Assembly (NCBI GenBank): GCA_016930715.1
Contig: JAFGGC010000008.1
Location: forward strand, 1-41,718
DNA: 41,718 nt
Direction of reading: 5' to 3'
Source: Endomicrobiales bacterium
GTDB taxonomy: Bacteria > Elusimicrobiota > Endomicrobiia > Endomicrobiales > JAFGGC01
In this document: in pieces, positions 12,582 to 21,536 of the stretch
Layout of the letters: the number at the start of each line of letters is the position of its first letter
Position numbering within the stretch: position 1 is the first letter of the stretch
Made by a program: the position numbers and the translations under genes
The notes under the pieces: generated by a model
What the model saw: only the letters and a program-made list of their open reading frames with translations
Databases searched by the model: none
What the model was told of the DNA's origin: nothing

Positions 12582-14135
12582 ATGTCAGTTAAAAAGAGCA
12601 TCGCCAAGGCAGGGGTGGTCGTTTTTTTCTTTTCCGTCATCGGGAAAATCCTCGGTTTCGCTAGGGAAATAATAATAGCCGCGTTCTTCGGCGCCACCTA
12701 CAAGGCCGACGCTTACTTCATCGGCCTGGCCGGCCCGGAGTTCATACGTGAGATAGTATCGGGCGGGGTACTGACGGCTGTCTTCATTCCCATCTATTCG
12801 TCTACTCTAGCTAAAAAGGGCGACACCGAAGCAAGGAAGTTCCTCGGTTCGGTCCTCACGATCCTTTTTGCCGTGCTTATAGCGCTGATCTTCGCGGGCG
12901 TGCCGCTTTCCAAGTACCTGGTAAAGGCCATCGCGCCGGAACTCACCGGGGAAACCCTTGAAATGGCTTCTATCATAGCCAGGATAGTGTTCCCGGGAAT
13001 TATTTTCATGGGGTTCACTTCCATTTTCGGCAGCCTTCTGAACGTCCACGGCCACTTCGCGGCGCCGTCGATGTCGCAGGCGATGCTGAATATAGGCATA
13101 ATCTCCGGCGTGGCCGTTCTTTCCGGCACGCTGGGGGTAAAAAGCCTTGCCGTTGGTTTTCTCGCGGGTGCCGTGCTTCAGTTTTTGGTCGTGTATCCGG
13201 TTTTAAGGTCAAAAAAACTCGGTTTCTCGTTCGGCGTGCACCGGTCCGAAGAGCTGAAGGAAATGCTCGGGCTTTGGCTGCCGCTTTTTTTCATGACCGT
13301 GGCAAGCACCGCCAACGACCTTGTTTCGAGGAGCCTCGCCTCCGGGCTTGATTCTGGCAATATCTCGGGAGTCAGCTACGCCGGCAGGATAAGGGAAACG
13401 GTCCTCCTCTTGTGCGGGGTGCCTCTCGGCACCGCGGTGTTCCCGCACTTGAGCGCCTTCGCCGCCCAGGGAAAGACCGGAGAACTTGAAGACACGACTT
13501 TTTTCGCCCTGAGGCTCGTGGCGTTCATAGCCCTGCCTTTTAGCGTGTTCATGCTCGTTTTCGCGACGCCGGTCGTAAGGCTTCTTTTCGAGCGCGGGAT
13601 GTTCGACGCCGGCGCGACGCAGTTGACGTCTTCGGCCCTGACCTTTTACAGCGCCGGAGCAGTGTTTTTCGCGCTGGTGTATATCATCGTCAGGGTTTAT
13701 TACAGCACGAAGAACACGAAAAAGCCGCTTTTTGTTTTTCTGGCGGCTTTTGCCGTGAATATAATTGCCGGAATCATTTTGAGAAAAGACATGAACGCGG
13801 GCGGGATAACGCTGGCGCGTTCGATCGCGGACGCTTCGGCTTTTTTTATGCTACTTTTCGGACTGCGGAAGATATTTCCGGGTGTAAGGATATCGAGTTT
13901 TCTCGGGTACGCTCTGAAAATAGCGGCGATAGCGCTGGTCAGTTCGTATTTACCTTATATTGTTCTGTCGGGTTTCCTTGAAAGTCCAGGCAAAAACACG
14001 CTGGTGTGGTCGCTGCCCGCCGCGGTAGCGGCGGCCGCGGTGATGTATGTTTCGCTCTCGCTTCTGTTCAAGGTAAAAGAGATGAAGTCAATCGCGGAAA
14101 TCGCGATGAAAAAAATGGGGTTAAAAAATGCCTGA
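12582..14135 (+). CDS. murJ: MurJ/MviN-family lipid-linked oligosaccharide flippase
   Basis: The 517-residue protein has about 14 hydrophobic segments and the MviN opening pattern GKILGFAREIIIAAFFGATYKADAYF (residues 22-47), then PEFIREIVSGGVLTAVFIPIY. MurJ flips lipid II across the inner membrane; relatives serve other undecaprenyl-linked glycans. It is the first gene of a coupled set of glycosyltransferases ending at 21365, so it may export an envelope polysaccharide precursor rather than, or in addition to, lipid II. It overlaps the next gene by eight bases. No ribosome binding site is visible. Confidence 0.88.
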   Translation: MSVKKSIAKAGVVVFFFSVIGKILGFAREIIIAAFFGATYKADAYFIGLAGPEFIREIVSGGVLTAVFIPIYSSTLAKKGDTEARKFLGSVLTILFAVLIALIFAGVPLSKYLVKAIAPELTGETLEMASIIARIVFPGIIFMGFTSIFGSLLNVHGHFAAPSMSQAMLNIGIISGVAVLSGTLGVKSLAVGFLAGAVLQFLVVYPVLRSKKLGFSFGVHRSEELKEMLGLWLPLFFMTVASTANDLVSRSLASGLDSGNISGVSYAGRIRETVLLLCGVPLGTAVFPHLSAFAAQGKTGELEDTTFFALRLVAFIALPFSVFMLVFATPVVRLLFERGMFDAGATQLTSSALTFYSAGAVFFALVYIIVRVYYSTKNTKKPLFVFLAAFAVNIIAGIILRKDMNAGGITLARSIADASAFFMLLFGLRKIFPGVRISSFLGYALKIAAIALVSSYLPYIVLSGFLESPGKNTLVWSLPAAVAAAAVMYVSLSLLFKVKEMKSIAEIAMKKMGLKNA

Positions 14136-15174
14136 AGTTAACTTCAAAAAGATTCTCTGCGTTTCGACAACCGGGATGGGGAACAGCATACTCTATCTTC
14201 CCGTGATAAGGTCGCTAAGGCGCAATTTTTCCGGGGCGAAGATCGACTTAATCATCTCAAGCGTTTGCGGGAAGGAGTTCATAGAGAAAACTGGAGAGAT
14301 AGACAAATTCATATTGATAGACAAAAAGCTCATGTCGCTTCTTGATTACGCCAGGCTCGCAATGGATGTGAGAAAAAGCGGATACGACCTTTACGTGACG
14401 TCTTTTCTGGACAAAAGTCCGAAAACGGCCCTGTTGGGGTTTTTCGCGGGGATACCCGTGAGGGCCGGTTTCTCCAACGGATGGTGGAAGATGTTTTACA
14501 CGCACATTGCCCCCGTGGATCAGAAAAAACACGAGGTGGAATACAACCTTGACCTGATACGCGCGCTCGGGCTGACGCGCCTTGACGACAGCATTGAGAT
14601 GCCGGTGGAGGACAGGCACATAATCGCCGCTCAGAACAAGATGCTGGCGGCCGAGGCGGGTGATTTCCACAGGCTTTTTGCCGTGCATCCGGGTTCGGGC
14701 GTCGAACTCGGGAAGAATTCCAAAAGGTGGCCGGCGGAAAGGTTCGCGGAGCTCGCGGACGCGATATCCGAAAAATACGGTTGGAGCGCGGTCATCCTGG
14801 GTTCAAAGGACGAAGAGGGCCTGGCGGGGGAAACCGCCGCGAAAATGAAGCATAAACCCGCGGTAATGGCGGGAAAGACGACTATCAACGAGACCGCCGC
14901 GCTTATAAAGATGTGCAAGCTTCTCGTGACGAACGACAGCGGGCTCATGCACGTCGCGGCCGCCGTGAAAGTGCCGGTTGTCGCGGTATTCGGACCGACC
15001 CTTTACTGGAAAAACCATCCGTGGCAGACTAGATACAGGTTGTTAAGGCTGGACATGCCTTGCAGTCCGTGCTACGATTTTAAAACCGTGAAATGCGGTC
15101 ACAATAAATGCCTCACGGATCTTGGCGTGCAGCAAGTGATGGCGGAGATCGTGAACCTGGTAAGGCCTTCATGA
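14128..15174 (+). CDS. glycosyltransferase family 9 (heptosyltransferase-like)
   Basis: The 348-residue protein has the GT9 N-terminal pattern KILCVSTTGMGNSILYLPVIRSLRR and the C-terminal nucleotide-sugar site TNDSGLMHVAAAVKVPVVAVFGPT (about residues 270-293). GT9 enzymes transfer heptose or related sugars to the lipopolysaccharide core on the cytoplasmic face. A Cys cluster near the end (CSPCYDF, CGHNKC) is seen in many GT9 members. Overlaps murJ by eight bases and the next gene by four. Confidence 0.88.
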   Translation: MPEVNFKKILCVSTTGMGNSILYLPVIRSLRRNFSGAKIDLIISSVCGKEFIEKTGEIDKFILIDKKLMSLLDYARLAMDVRKSGYDLYVTSFLDKSPKTALLGFFAGIPVRAGFSNGWWKMFYTHIAPVDQKKHEVEYNLDLIRALGLTRLDDSIEMPVEDRHIIAAQNKMLAAEAGDFHRLFAVHPGSGVELGKNSKRWPAERFAELADAISEKYGWSAVILGSKDEEGLAGETAAKMKHKPAVMAGKTTINETAALIKMCKLLVTNDSGLMHVAAAVKVPVVAVFGPTLYWKNHPWQTRYRLLRLDMPCSPCYDFKTVKCGHNKCLTDLGVQQVMAEIVNLVRPS

Positions 15175-16340
15175 AGATAGCCCTCGTCGTTAGAGCCTAT
15201 CATAAAAGGGGCGGGATATCGCTGGTTGCGGCGGAGCTTGCCGAAAACTACGCCGAAACGGGCCATGATGTCCACGTCTTCACGTCTTCGTGGGAAAATA
15301 CTGCAAACGCGGCAATAACGTTCCATAAAGTGCCGGTAATGAGCCTCGGCATCCTGAAGAACCTGAAGTGGTTCGCGTTGAACAACGTTTTCGAAATATC
15401 AAGTTTCGCGCTGATGTCTCTGTTCAGGATAAAAAAGGGCCGGTACGACGTCGTCCACGCTAACGGAGACTATTTCGGGTACTTTGACGTGTGCACCGCC
15501 CACAGCTGCCACAAGGCCTGGCTCAGGTTTTTTCTGAAGGAAAACAGGAGTCTTCTTGAAAGAGTCAAGAAATCGGCATTGAACCCCCTGCATTTTATCG
15601 TTCTTTTCATAGAACGACATAACTACAGGAAGGCGAAAAGGATAATAGCCGTGTCAGAGGGCGTGAAAAGAGAGATATTATCCAATTACAGCGTAAATGC
15701 CGGCGCGGTAGAGGTTATACCTAACGGCATAAACACGGAAAAATTCTCCGGGACCTCAACGGAGAAAAAGGGCGAAGCGAGGAAAAAGGCAGGAATATGC
15801 GCGGATGAGTTCATTGCGGTATTTCCCGCTCACGAGTTCCGGCGGAAGGGACTGTTGCAGGTAATTGAAGCCGTAAAAGGGCTCAGGGACAGGAAACTGA
15901 AAGTATTCGTAATAGGCCGGGATGACCCGTCCGAGTACCGGAAGCTGATAGAGCGGTACGGCATCAAGGACAAATTTGTCTTCACGGGCCCCACGGAAGC
16001 GATCGGGGATTACTATGCGGCCGCGGACGCAATGCTGCTGCCGACCTCATACGAGCCGTTCGGCCTCGTGATACTCGAAGCGATGGCGTCTGGACTGCCC
16101 GTTATAGTTTCGAAGGAAGCGGGCGCTTCGGAATTGATCTTGAAAACGGAAGACGGCATGTTGCTGGAAGACCACAGAAATCCAGAAGAGATACGCGCTA
16201 AACTGGAAAAACTGATGGATGACGAACGAACGAGAATAAACATCGGCGAAAAGGCCCGCGCGAAGGCGGCCAAGTATTCGTGGCGGCTCATCGCGGGCAG
16301 GCACATAGAACTTTACGGCGAGGTAGCGCGGTCAAGATGA
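15171..16340 (+). CDS. GT4-family glycosyltransferase
   Basis: The 389-residue GT-B enzyme starts at ATG 15171, which overlaps the previous stop (ATGA) and gives the typical MKIALVVRAYHKRGGI opening; the frame is open upstream to 15108 but that part is inside the GT9 gene. It has the central IPNGINTEKF and the retaining-transferase EPFGLVILEAMASGLPVI segment with the E-x7-E motif. It resembles UDP-sugar transferases of the WaaG/RfaG type. Donor and acceptor are unknown. Confidence 0.88.
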   Translation: MKIALVVRAYHKRGGISLVAAELAENYAETGHDVHVFTSSWENTANAAITFHKVPVMSLGILKNLKWFALNNVFEISSFALMSLFRIKKGRYDVVHANGDYFGYFDVCTAHSCHKAWLRFFLKENRSLLERVKKSALNPLHFIVLFIERHNYRKAKRIIAVSEGVKREILSNYSVNAGAVEVIPNGINTEKFSGTSTEKKGEARKKAGICADEFIAVFPAHEFRRKGLLQVIEAVKGLRDRKLKVFVIGRDDPSEYRKLIERYGIKDKFVFTGPTEAIGDYYAAADAMLLPTSYEPFGLVILEAMASGLPVIVSKEAGASELILKTEDGMLLEDHRNPEEIRAKLEKLMDDERTRINIGEKARAKAAKYSWRLIAGRHIELYGEVARSR

Positions 16341-18352
16341 AAATAATACTGATGACCAGGGTTATGCCCGAACACGGATCCGGAGGCATGCAGCAGCATG
16401 CGAGTGTTCTTGCCGGCCGTCTGGCGGAGGAATGCGAGGTCACGGTCATCACGACGGCCCATCCCAATAAGGGCGGCAGGATAGAATCAGATGGGAAATT
16501 GAGGACCATATTTCTGAGCGGGACCGTGCCCGGCAGGTATTTTTTCGGATGGTGGAAAAGATCCGCGGAAAAACTGGACGAGCTGCTCTCTAAGGAAAAG
16601 TACGACGTTATCCTGAGCGAAAGCGTTGCCGCATACGGGTATTTCAAGTACGGACTGCACAAAAAACACAAGCTGCCGGTGGCTGCGGTCGTACACGGGA
16701 CTTTTGAAAAAGAGCTCAGCACCATACTGCGCAAGAAACACGGCTTGTTCTCGATGCTTTCGCTTATGTACATGTTTTACATGTATTTTGCGGTCGACGT
16801 CAGGTTCTACCCGAAACTATCGTCCATAATAGCGATAAGCAGGGAACTGGCAGGCCTTATGCGAAAAAAGTATCCTCAGGTCCCCGTGCATCTTGTCTAT
16901 AACGGGATTGACCTCGAGAAATTCAAGCCGAGGCCCAAGGACGTAAGGTTTCTGAAAGAATACGGCATTGCAGAGAATGACGTGGTGATACTCTGCGTTG
17001 GCAGGCTTGAGAAAGAAAAGGGAGCCGACGAAATGGCGGATTTGATCCCCCGTTTGCCGGAAAATCACGGCAATTTAAGGATCGTCTGGGTGGGCGAAGG
17101 AAAGTATGAAAATGAGTTGCGGGAAAGAATCAGGAGGGAGAAACTCGCCGGCAGGATAATACTGACGGGCCAGATGGAACACGACGCGCTGATTTCCGCC
17201 TACAATACGGCGAATCTGTTTATGTTCACGTCGCATTCCGGCGAAGGCCTGCCTCTCGTCATTCTTGAGGCGCTTGCTTCGGGCCTGCCGGTGGTGTCCA
17301 CGAGGATGCCGGGCACGGAGGAGATACTTGATGAGGACAAGAACGGGTGTTTTTTCGCGGAGAATAACCCGGAAAAGCTCGCGTTAATCGTTGACGGCAT
17401 ACTGTCGTCGAAAAGCAAGCAAGAAAGCATGAGCATAAGCGCGAGAAAAAAAGCGGAAGAAAAATTCTCTCTTGAAAGTATGGCCGAGAAAACAAAAGAA
17501 ATATTGAAAGATATTTCAAGCAGGGGAATCGAGAACGTCAGGGAAACCGCGGCGGGATACTGCGCGGCAAAGGTATTTTCGAAAATGACAGGAAGGCGGT
17601 TGGACCTCGTGAGCAGGTTTTATGAAAGGGAAGGCTCCGGAAGAACGGACCCTCCGAAATACCTGGTGAGGGTGGATGATTATCCGCATTGGAAGCATCC
17701 GGTGGAGAAATTCAAGGAATTCCACGATATAATGAAAAAAAACTCCGTGGGCTACCTGCTGGGGGTCACCCCGAAGCCTTCATTAAAGCCGCTTGAGCCC
17801 GGGATGCGCGAAACCAGGGACCTGAACGAAGAAGAAAAGAAATACCTGCAGAAGATCGGGAAAGAAGGCGTGGAGTTTGCGATGCACGGTATAACTCACA
17901 GGTCGGTCAGGTACGGAGACAAAACTGAATGCGCCGGCAGGCGCAGGGAGGAATTCGAGGAAGACGTGAAAGCCGGCCTTGAGGCGCTGAACGGGATGGG
18001 GATAAAGCCCGGAGTGTTCATACCGCCCTACAACACGTTCGATTTCGGGAGTCTCGGCGTACTCAAGAAATATTTCAGGCTCGTCTGCGGCGGCGAGGAG
18101 TCGATAAGATACGTAGGCTATTACTGGGGATTGACGGACTTGAAAGAAATGCTTTACTATCCCTCGTACCCTCCGTTATACGCCAGGGCCGGGGACATTG
18201 CACGGTATCTCGAGAGGAAGTCGGACGTCCTTTCGGGCAGAATCCCGGTAACGCTCCACTGGACGTGGGAACTCGAGGATGGTTTCGAAGGCCTGAAGAA
18301 ACTCGCCGGAAAAATGAGCGGCAGGACGCTCAGGTGGGAAACGCTCCTATGA
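16337..18352 (+). CDS. fusion of GT4 glycosyltransferase and NodB-like polysaccharide deacetylase domain
   Basis: The 671-residue protein starts at ATG 16337, overlapping the previous stop (ATGA). Residues 1 to about 400 form a GT4 transferase (VYNGIDLEKF; SHSGEGLPLVILEALASGLPVVS). After a linker, residues 440-671 look like a divergent NodB/DUF2334-type deacetylase: RVDDYPHW with Asp447-Asp448, HGITH with His517 and His521 as likely metal ligands, and IPPYNTFD. Such domains remove acetyl groups from N-acetylated sugars. A single chain that adds a sugar and then deacetylates it is the simplest reading; order of action is inferred. Confidence 0.82.
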   Translation: MKIILMTRVMPEHGSGGMQQHASVLAGRLAEECEVTVITTAHPNKGGRIESDGKLRTIFLSGTVPGRYFFGWWKRSAEKLDELLSKEKYDVILSESVAAYGYFKYGLHKKHKLPVAAVVHGTFEKELSTILRKKHGLFSMLSLMYMFYMYFAVDVRFYPKLSSIIAISRELAGLMRKKYPQVPVHLVYNGIDLEKFKPRPKDVRFLKEYGIAENDVVILCVGRLEKEKGADEMADLIPRLPENHGNLRIVWVGEGKYENELRERIRREKLAGRIILTGQMEHDALISAYNTANLFMFTSHSGEGLPLVILEALASGLPVVSTRMPGTEEILDEDKNGCFFAENNPEKLALIVDGILSSKSKQESMSISARKKAEEKFSLESMAEKTKEILKDISSRGIENVRETAAGYCAAKVFSKMTGRRLDLVSRFYEREGSGRTDPPKYLVRVDDYPHWKHPVEKFKEFHDIMKKNSVGYLLGVTPKPSLKPLEPGMRETRDLNEEEKKYLQKIGKEGVEFAMHGITHRSVRYGDKTECAGRRREEFEEDVKAGLEALNGMGIKPGVFIPPYNTFDFGSLGVLKKYFRLVCGGEESIRYVGYYWGLTDLKEMLYYPSYPPLYARAGDIARYLERKSDVLSGRIPVTLHWTWELEDGFEGLKKLAGKMSGRTLRWETLL

Positions 18353-19533
18353 TAAAGGGACATAACATAATCTGTTTCGGTTTCGCCGAATGGGACAATC
18401 CCTACAAGACTAACCAGCACCACGTGATGCAGAGGTTATCCGCGGCGAACCGCGTGTTGTTCGTGGAATCGCCCGGCTTGAGGAGGCCCGCGTTCCAGAA
18501 AAAGGACGTGACGCGCATAATCAGACGGTTTTTCAGGTGGTTCAAGGGGCCCAGGGTGGTCAGCGGAAGCATGGTAGTCCTTTCGCCCCTTGTCATCCCA
18601 TTCCACGGATTCGCCCCGGTCAGGGCTTTCAACAGGCTTTTCCTGGGGGCTCAGGTCAGGTACGCGGCGAAAAGATACGGATTCAGTTCGCCAATCCTGT
18701 GGTGTTACGCCGTGAACGCCGCGGATTTTTTCGGCCAGCTGGACGAGAAGCTGAAGGTTTATCACTGCGTTGACGATATATCCGCCAATCCTCTGGTTCC
18801 GAAGGAAGCGGTCCGCAGGATGGAAGACAAACTGCTGAAGTCCGCCGACGTCGTTTTCGCGACCTCAAAGCCACTCTATGAATCGAGGAAAGATAAAAAC
18901 GCCTCCACTTACTACATGCCGAATGTAGCGGACTTCGGGCATTTCAACAGAGCGGACTCGCCGCAGACCAAAGAGGCAGGGGACCTGTCCGCGATACCGA
19001 AACCGAGGATAGGTTTTATCGGCGCGCTGAGCGAGTACAAGCTCGACTTCAAGCTCGTTCACGACATCGCCAAAAAACGCAAGGACTGGAATTTCGTCCT
19101 GATAGGTCCGAAGGGAGAAGGGGAAAAGGCCGCGGACACCGGGATGTTCCGGGATCTCAAGAACGTTCACCTGTTCGACGGCAGGCCGTACGCGGACATA
19201 CCCTCTTATCTTAAGGGTTTTGACGTCTGCCTGCTTCCCAACAGGATGAACGAATACACGAAGAACATGTTCCCTATGAAGTTTTTCGAATACCTTGCCG
19301 CGGGCAAACCCGTGGTGTCCACGGCGCTGGAATCGCTCAAAGAACACGGCGACGTGTGCTATATCTCGGCGACGGAAGAAGAATTCGAAAAGAACATCGA
19401 AAAGGCGCTAGATGAAAAAGACGAAAGCCTGAAACAAAGAAGGATGGAGACGGCGAAACTGCACGGCTGGGACAAAAGGATCGAAGAAATGTCGGAGAAG
19501 GCGGAAAAGATACTTGCGGGGCGGAAGACGTGA
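18349..19533 (+). CDS. glycosyltransferase, TuaH/GT4-like
   Basis: The 394-residue protein starts at ATG 18349 (ATGA overlap with the preceding stop); upstream in-frame codons lie inside the fusion gene. It has the pattern FGFAEWDNPYKTNQHHVMQRLS at the N-terminus, YHCVDDIS near residue 140, and the C-terminal LPNRMNEYTKNMFPMKFFEYLAAGKPVVST, typical of GT-B enzymes of the teichuronic-acid TuaH kind. Sugar specificity is unknown. It is coupled to the next gene by a GTGA overlap. Confidence 0.82.
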   Translation: MIKGHNIICFGFAEWDNPYKTNQHHVMQRLSAANRVLFVESPGLRRPAFQKKDVTRIIRRFFRWFKGPRVVSGSMVVLSPLVIPFHGFAPVRAFNRLFLGAQVRYAAKRYGFSSPILWCYAVNAADFFGQLDEKLKVYHCVDDISANPLVPKEAVRRMEDKLLKSADVVFATSKPLYESRKDKNASTYYMPNVADFGHFNRADSPQTKEAGDLSAIPKPRIGFIGALSEYKLDFKLVHDIAKKRKDWNFVLIGPKGEGEKAADTGMFRDLKNVHLFDGRPYADIPSYLKGFDVCLLPNRMNEYTKNMFPMKFFEYLAAGKPVVSTALESLKEHGDVCYISATEEEFEKNIEKALDEKDESLKQRRMETAKLHGWDKRIEEMSEKAEKILAGRKT

Positions 19534-21365
19534 AGCGCCTTGTGATCGTACCTACCTATAACGAATCCCAGAACATCGGCAGGATACTCGAGCAGATACT
19601 TGCGCTCAAGGAGCTGTTCGACGTCCTCGTGATTGACGATAATTCTCCCGATGGTACCGCGCAGACAGTAAAGGAAATTGCATTGAAGATACCGAGGGTT
19701 CACCTGGTCGAGCGCTCTTCAAAGCTGGGCCTCGGCACTGCCTACATCGCCGGATTCCGGTGGGCGCTGGAGCGCGGGTACTCAAGGATCTACACGATGG
19801 ACGCGGATTTCTCCCATCAGCCGGATTACCTGCAGTATCTGGACGGGGAGCTTGAAGAAGCCGCCCTCGCGATAGGGTCGAGATACATAAAGGGAGGCAA
19901 GATCGTCGGCTGGCCGATCGCGAGGAAACTGATAAGCCGGTGCGGGAATTTTTACGCGAGGATGATAACGGGCCTGCCTTTCAGGGACTGCACGAGCGGC
20001 TTCATGGCGATGAAAAGGGAGGTCGTAATGAACTTCCTGAGCGGGGACGTGAGGACAGAGGGATATTCATTCCTGATAGAGCTTAAATTCACTGGGTGGA
20101 AAAGCGGTTTCCGCGTGAATGAATACCCGATAGTATTCTCCGACAGGGCGGCAGGGAAGTCGAAGATATCCAAAAAAATAATATTAGAGGCGTTTTTTCT
20201 TGCGTGGAAGCTAAGGATGAAAGGAGCGTTCGGGAAAACGAGGGGTAACGCGTTTTTCAAGGCGGCGGACCGTTTTGTCGGCATTCCTGTAGTGTTCATA
20301 ATGGGTTTATTCACAGGAAAAGAGCCGGCACCGGACGGCGACCCGAAATCGATAGCCGTCATTAAGCTATCCGCGATGGGCGATACTGTGCTTTTGACGC
20401 CGGCGCTTCTGGCGCTGAAGAAAAAGTATCCCGGAGCTAAAATCGACGCCGTGTGCACGGATATAAACAAGGCCGTGTTTTCAAAATGCGGATGCGTCGA
20501 CGATGTGATAGTGCTCGACGTAAAGGGGCTGTTCAGAAACCCGTTGAGGATCTTTTCCGTTTTCTCGAAGAAGTACGACGTTTCGCTCGACTTCGACCAG
20601 TGGCTGAGGCTTTCGCCCGTGCTGTCGCTGCTTTCGGGGGCCGGCAGGAGGTACGGTTTCAGGACAAAAAACCAGTTCAGGCACTATATTTACACGGCTT
20701 TCGTAGAGCATTCGAAGGACCGGCACGAGGTAGAGTCTTTTCTTGACGTGGCCGGGCTTATGGGAGCGGAAGGCTCGGGAATTCCGCCCAGGTATCCCGT
20801 CACGGAAAAAGAAATGGAAAAGGCCGTCGCGCTGACGGAAAGAAACGGCATAAGAAAAGACGAAAGTTTCATCGTCATTCATCCCGAAACTCCGGCGCAC
20901 GGCGTGCAAAGGCAGTGGCCTGCCGGAAGTTTCGTGCGGTTCGCGAAGATGATGGTCGAAAAATATAACGTTAAAGTGTTCGTTACGGGCACCAGGCAGG
21001 ACCTCGCGTCGAACTCGAGAATAGCCGCCGCGATAGGATCCGAGGCCGTGGTTCTGGAGCCGCTCGATATAGATGAATACGCAGCCGTGATATCGCGCGC
21101 GCGGCTTTTCGTGAGCTCCAATACCGGCGTAATGCATCTTGCGTGCGCGCTGGGCGTTCCGGTGATAGGGATACACGGGCCCACGAGCTCAGTGAAGTGG
21201 GGGCCGCGAGGCGAAAAATGCGTCAGCGTGAAATCGGAGTTAAAGTGCAGCCCGTGCCTGTATCTCGGTTTTGAATACGGCTGCTCCCGGAATAGATGCA
21301 TGGAAGCGGTAAGGCCGGAAAGGGTGTTCGGCGCGGCCGGAGAGCTTTTAAAGACCGGCAAGTGA
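19530..21365 (+). CDS. fusion of dolichol-phosphate-mannose-synthase-like GT2 and GT9 glycosyltransferase
   Basis: The 611-residue protein starts with GTG at 19530, overlapping the previous stop. Residues 1-240 are a GT2 domain (IVPTYNESQNIG, DDNSPDGT, MDADFSHQPDYL) like polyprenol-phosphate mannose or glucose synthases, without the C-terminal membrane helices often seen. Residues from about 270 on form a GT9 domain (IKLSAMGDTVLLTPALLALKK; SSNTGVMHLACALGVPVIGIHGPT). Combining a polyprenol-phosphate sugar synthase with a heptosyltransferase-like enzyme is not usual. It closes the coupled glycan operon. Confidence 0.85.
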   Translation: MKRLVIVPTYNESQNIGRILEQILALKELFDVLVIDDNSPDGTAQTVKEIALKIPRVHLVERSSKLGLGTAYIAGFRWALERGYSRIYTMDADFSHQPDYLQYLDGELEEAALAIGSRYIKGGKIVGWPIARKLISRCGNFYARMITGLPFRDCTSGFMAMKREVVMNFLSGDVRTEGYSFLIELKFTGWKSGFRVNEYPIVFSDRAAGKSKISKKIILEAFFLAWKLRMKGAFGKTRGNAFFKAADRFVGIPVVFIMGLFTGKEPAPDGDPKSIAVIKLSAMGDTVLLTPALLALKKKYPGAKIDAVCTDINKAVFSKCGCVDDVIVLDVKGLFRNPLRIFSVFSKKYDVSLDFDQWLRLSPVLSLLSGAGRRYGFRTKNQFRHYIYTAFVEHSKDRHEVESFLDVAGLMGAEGSGIPPRYPVTEKEMEKAVALTERNGIRKDESFIVIHPETPAHGVQRQWPAGSFVRFAKMMVEKYNVKVFVTGTRQDLASNSRIAAAIGSEAVVLEPLDIDEYAAVISRARLFVSSNTGVMHLACALGVPVIGIHGPTSSVKWGPRGEKCVSVKSELKCSPCLYLGFEYGCSRNRCMEAVRPERVFGAAGELLKTGK

Positions 21366-21372
21366 AATATGA

Positions 21373-21378
21373 TATAAT
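21373..21378 (+). promoter_or_regulatory. perfect -10 box before htpX without a clear -35
   Basis: TATAAT lies eight bases after the stop of the GT2-GT9 gene. The bases 16-18 upstream do not resemble TTGACA. It may be a promoter helped by an activator, or chance in AT-rich sequence. Confidence 0.3.
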
Positions 21379-21408
21379 ATAGATGCCCTTGAAATAAAAG
21401 GACATCAT

Positions 21409-21502
21409 GATTGAACGGGTTTGATGCTCAGATTGCACAGATTTATAAACTAATTGATTTAAAAATGGATCTGTATGATCGGTTCAAAAAATCAGTGTAA
21501 TC
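21409..21502 (+). repeat. 12-10-12 mirrored repeat element, copy B
   Basis: A degenerate word GATTGAACGGGT (21409-21420), ten bases, GATTGCACAGAT (21431-21442), a 26-base loop, ATCTGTATGATC (21469-21480), ten bases, and ATCAGTGTAATC (21491-21502). Spacing is the same as in copies A and C although the words have diverged. It precedes htpX. Confidence 0.8.
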
Positions 21503-21536
21503 GGGCATAATGAATACTATGCTGGGAGGTAACGTA

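Noticed and set aside
15108-15170. Longer N-terminus of the GT4 gene
   Set aside because: It lies inside the GT9 gene and precedes the conserved MKIALVV opening; the ATGA overlap at 15171 is the natural start. The same reasoning moved the starts at 16280 and 18265 to 16337 and 18349, and cobO from 4348 to 4381.
21510-21536. Nine-residue N-terminal extension of HtpX
   Set aside because: ATG 21537 has GGGAGG at correct distance and gives the usual HtpX start.
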